Origin: Mangifera indica
Lineage: Eukaryota; Streptophyta; Magnoliopsida; Sapindales; Anacardiaceae
Assembly: GCF_011075055.1 (NCBI RefSeq)
Contig: NC_058138.1
Coordinates: 23,591,568-23,655,567, forward strand
Length of the DNA stretch: 64,000 bases
Direction of reading: 5' to 3'
Notes under the pieces: model-generated
The model's input: the letters and a program-made list of their open reading frames with translations, nothing else
Databases searched by the model: none
Told to the model about the DNA's origin: nothing
Made by a program: the position numbers and the translations under genes
In this document: positions 60,387 through 64,000 of the stretch, in pieces
How the letters are laid out: each line of letters opens with the position of its first letter
How positions within the stretch are numbered: position 1 is the first letter of the stretch

Positions 60387-62889
60387 TTAAGATTATGTTT
60401 GGGTCCAAAGTTTGAATATGGGTTGACCAAATCTTGGTTTAAATTCACAATAGTTTATTTGAGCTCATTCTATTCGGTTGGAGATGTTATTAGAGGGTCA
60501 TCGGTGAAATAAATAATGTCATAGTATCGTCAAAGGATGATTCAAATCAAATTCAAATTGAGTTGTTGAATTGAAGTTCTTGCTCAATTTTGACTTAATT
60601 TGAGTTGAATCAAATTGGTTGGATCTAGCCCACAAATGATGAATATTAATAGATATTAATAAATTAATATATATTATTACATATTATTTTATTTTTAATT
60701 CAAAATCACTTAATCGTATATCGATATTTGTTAATTTGTATATGATATATTTGTTTAATGAAAAAAATTATATGTACACATAAATCTAATTATTTTATAC
60801 GTATAAATTGATATAATAATATATTATTTGATGATATAATTATTTATTTTTTTATACTCTTTAAAATTTTTTAATCATATATTATTATATCAGTTTGTGT
60901 AATTAAATTTCTAATAAGATTTGTTTGTGCGTGTCATATGGCAATAACTGGGTCAATCGAGTTGATGACAATACGCTACCTTATCGTGTTGGGGATAGGC
61001 ATGAGAAGTCTTGCACACATAGATGAGGTAAGGGATGAGGACATTAATTAGCAATTAATCTTTATTTATTTAATTATTCATCAACGTACAGTAAGATTAA
61101 TTTGGTTGATCAAGTATTGCCTTCATAAGTTGAACAAAAAATGTCACACATGCACACGTTCATCAGAAAATTATATTGAATACAATTTCTAATTGAATTC
61201 TAAGAGTAAGAGCAAAGTACTATGTCCTACCCAAGGTTTGGAGAAAGCGGTTATCACCCCTTGTATTTAAAAATATAAAATGTCACCCAACACTCAATTC
61301 CATTAAAAAATTATGGTAGAAGAGCATAATTGATATCTTCCAATCTCACATATTAAAAAAAAAAAAAAATGCTAGCATCATATTGCATTGGGAAAATATG
61401 TGATCCGACCGAAATTACACTAAGCATATGTAATTACAAAGATTATACCTTTTCAAAGTGAGTTCGATAAAATCATACTAAAGAAACTATAATTCTAGTC
61501 ATTATAACTATATTTGGGACTCCAACTACCATAGTTGCATCATTTTAGGTGTAATTTAACCTAAATTGCTTATAGAAGATGTGGTCTATTTGAATTGCAC
61601 CTCTTTGTGCACAGTTTATTTTAAATTACACTTAAAAAGTTTTTGTTTCGGTGAGTGGAATTACATATTTTTCAAGTATGACTTAAGTTTAACTCAAATT
61701 ATATTAAAGATCACGTATTTTTAATGTGAGTTTGATAATCAGATCTAGTCATACCCATTTCAATTCTAACACCATAATTTTATGGATTGAAATAGTTATA
61801 AGTAGCATGATAATTTATTTGTTCAACATTGTGTTAGGATTTTTTTTTGCTTTTTCTGTTTCATTAAGATTGTTGAAATTTGGGTGATAATTGTAGATAT
61901 TAAATTCAAAGGGTGGAAACTTGTGATTTCCCCAAATCTTGGGTATGAAATGTTCGGATTCTTAATTCTAAAGAGGTTGGCTGTGGCTGCTAATTGTTCA
62001 AATCCCACCTGGACTAAATAATTAATTAATTTAACAAATTAATGAAAAAAGATAAAATCATGTGACTCACATGTAGCTTTGAATCAATAATGGAGTAAGG
62101 AGAAATTAAAAAAATAAAAAAATATTGGTAGCAGAATATTATAAATAAAAGATAATATTTAATGTATTAATAGGTAGTACTGACATTTCACGTGTTTAAT
62201 TGTTTATTTTATTTTTATTTATAATTATTTAATTACAAGTTAATTTGTTAATATATATCATTATTTATCTTCTCAAAATTATTTAACTATATAATAATCA
62301 ATTAACTATTATTTTGCATCCTTTAATATGCAAATTTACAACTTTTTTTTCACTTTATTTAAAATAAAAACAATATTATATTTATATTTTTTATGTAATT
62401 TAAATATATAAATGATTTATCATTATATAATTAAATATTATTTTATATCTAATTTAATATTATTTAATTATATAATGATATATTATTTATATATAAAAAT
62501 TATATATTAAACATATATACATATAATTTTATTATAAAAATAATATGTGTGTTCAATTTAAGAAACCGATTAAATACTGAATAATATTTTATTATTTAAG
62601 TAAATATTATTTTATATTTTAATTAAAAAATTATTTATTTAGGTGAGAATACATTAATTAAATACTCATCTTCAATATTTACATAGTCACTTTATTGTCT
62701 GGTTAATTAGTGTTTAAGTAAAGGCAAAGATAAGATTCTAAATCTTTTCTTATAATTAAAAAACTAGCATTTCTGCTTAAATGTTAGAAAAAATCATTTA
62801 TTTTCTTATAATTAATTTCTTCTAAATTTTCTTGTAATTTTTTTCTTTTAATAAAATCTTTAATACATTATTATTGTTTCTGAAACTTT

Positions 62890-62890
62890 A

Positions 62891-62924
<34 letters not shown>
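62890..62924. repeat. (CA)n(TA)n microsatellite
   Basis: CA repeats run directly into TA repeats. They are absent at the equivalent place in unit 1 and would be a convenient length marker for unit 2. Confidence 0.9.
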
Positions 62925-62925
<1 letters not shown>

Positions 62926-63640
62926 AAATATTTGTAAAGACATTTTTGCATAAATTCAGTCAAGATTATACATGTTTATAAATGGATTAATTACATTAGA
63001 TTAAAATTAAAATTTATATTCTAGATATGTCAAGATTATATTTTAATATTTAAATCATGATTTAAAAAATTAGATTGAATTAGTTGACTCGATTGACTAA
63101 ATAGTTACCTACCAAAAAAAATAGTTTTAATTCACTTAAAAACCTTTTTAAAATTAGATTAAAATAAATTAAACGATTTGAATGGTTGGATCAAATAAAA
63201 AAATTATGCTTATAATATAAAAAATAATTTTGAACATATACACTATCAAACTAAATTTATTTTGATATTAAAAAAATTTAGATTATATATTTAGTAATGA
63301 ATTATATAAAATTATTTTAAATGTTATTTTTCAACAATCAACTAATTTGAGTATCAATTGAACAATTTTACTGTTAATTGGATCGACCTATCTCTATACC
63401 GAGCCAACATCTACTCCGGTTATGAAAATTATGGTTCCATTGCAGTGTGGAAGAGACAAAGATTAAATCCAACAAAAATAGAGACAATGCTCTCCTACAA
63501 AAGTCTTGAGGGAAAAAGAAGGGAATAAAAGCTGTTCATACTTTATATTCCTGATTAGCTAAGGTTACGTGTATATAATATTGAGTACGATGGATTCCTA
63601 ATATGAACAGCCATAAGAGACTTACCGTCCTATTTTTTAT

Positions 63641-63648
63641 TATAAATA
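63641..63648 (+). promoter_or_regulatory. TATA box of LOX copy B
   Basis: TATAAATA lies 107-114 bp upstream of the copy-B ATG, in the context conserved with copy A. Confidence 0.75.
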
Positions 63649-63754
63649 CACTCCCTCCCTCCTTCACATTCCCCATAACCAAACTTAGCTTCTTCTCCTT
63701 ATTCTTACTCTTCTTCTCGTTATTCTTTCCTCGTTTTGTGCTGATAACTTCACC

Positions 63755-64000
63755 ATGTTTCACAAATTTTTAGACGCTATAACTGGCCACCACGGCAATG
63801 ATGGGAAGGAGAAGGTAAACTCCGCCAAGGGGGAGAGCGGCGGGAAGATCAAAGGGACAGTGGTGTTGATGAAGAAGAATTTCTTGGACTTCAATGACCT
63901 CAATGCATCGGTTATTGATCGTGTTGATGAACTGGTTGGCAAAAGAGTGTCTTTGCAGCTCGTTAGTGCTGTTAACTCTGACCCTACTGCATGTGAGTTC
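63755..64000 (+). CDS. Linoleate 9S-lipoxygenase, copy B, first exon (partial)
   Basis: Exon 1 runs 63755-63992, followed by the GTGAGT donor at the window edge. Its 79 full codons differ from copy A at three residues: V9I, K19E and S50N. The frame, start context and splice site are intact, so copy B looks like a functional paralogue at its 5' end. The rest lies beyond the window. Confidence 0.88.
   Translation, partial: MFHKFLDAITGHHGNDGKEKVNSAKGESGGKIKGTVVLMKKNFLDFNDLNASVIDRVDELVGKRVSLQLVSAVNSDPTACEF

Larger units (their letters stand above)
58061..63754. other. Long AT-rich duplicated spacer and LOX-B promoter (unit 2)
   Basis: It corresponds to 44500-50871. No gene is seen. The AT-only stretch recurs at about 62100-62650. 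The final 300 bp are the LOX-B promoter. Confidence 0.6.
57549..64000 (+). repeat. Segmental tandem duplication, unit 2 (cut by window end)
   Basis: It is a direct repeat of unit 1 from 43969. The offset is 13,580 bp at the left border and 12,883 bp at the LOX ATG, so unit 2 is about 700 bp shorter over this interval. The 489-bp TRIM and the 436-bp promoter block are absent and smaller deletions are present, partly offset by a 484-bp MITE. Confidence 0.85.

Noticed and set aside
1..64000. CRISPR arrays, operons, riboswitches, rRNA and tRNA genes
   Set aside because: The window is plant nuclear DNA; no regularly spaced repeats, polycistronic layout or recognisable structural RNA was found.

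Overview
The window is nuclear DNA of a flowering plant, most likely a core eudicot. Genes have many short GT-AG introns, spacers are AT-rich, and every recognisable product is a plant protein. No organelle, bacterial or viral genome segment is present. All exon borders below were derived by hand from reading frame and splice sites; no search was run.

Layout, left to right. (1) 1-13.2 kb: first exon of the division-plane protein TANGLED (minus, rest off the left edge), a complete KIN-14 kinesin (minus), a chloroplast DUF1995 protein (plus), and a plastid-type DnaJ/ferredoxin-like protein (minus). (2) 13.9-20.9 kb: endo-beta-mannosidase EBM (minus, 11 exons). (3) 23.0-29.9 kb: peroxisomal long-chain acyl-CoA synthetase (plus, 23 exons). 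(4) 31.0-37.6 kb: Xaa-Pro aminopeptidase APP2 (minus, 13 exons), head to head at 227 bp with AXR4 (plus). (5) 41.2-43.7 kb: an F-box/LysM protein. (6) 44-64 kb: a tandemly duplicated segment carrying 9-lipoxygenase genes. It holds one full copy, a broken 3' fragment, a stray 5' piece resembling the DNA polymerase zeta gene REV3, and the first exon of a second LOX copy cut by the window end.

From memory of Arabidopsis, the gene order matches three ancestral blocks: TAN/DnaJ/APP (At3g05330-05350), kinesin/DUF1995/LACS7 (At5g27550-27600), and AXR4/F-box-LysM/LOX1 (At1g54990-55020). The window therefore looks like the unfractionated ancestral arrangement of the first two sister blocks, joined to the third.

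The most interesting parts are these. The 13.6-kb LOX tandem duplication has two units that differ by datable transposon insertions and by about 430 bp of LOX promoter. A REV3-like promoter plus first exon lies between the LOX units. Mitosis-type MYB3R (MSA) sites lie upstream of both cytoskeletal genes. Four single-base losses, all explicable at short homopolymers, break the reading frames of three otherwise conserved genes; these may be assembly errors rather than real mutations. I did not find a clearly new multi-gene system.
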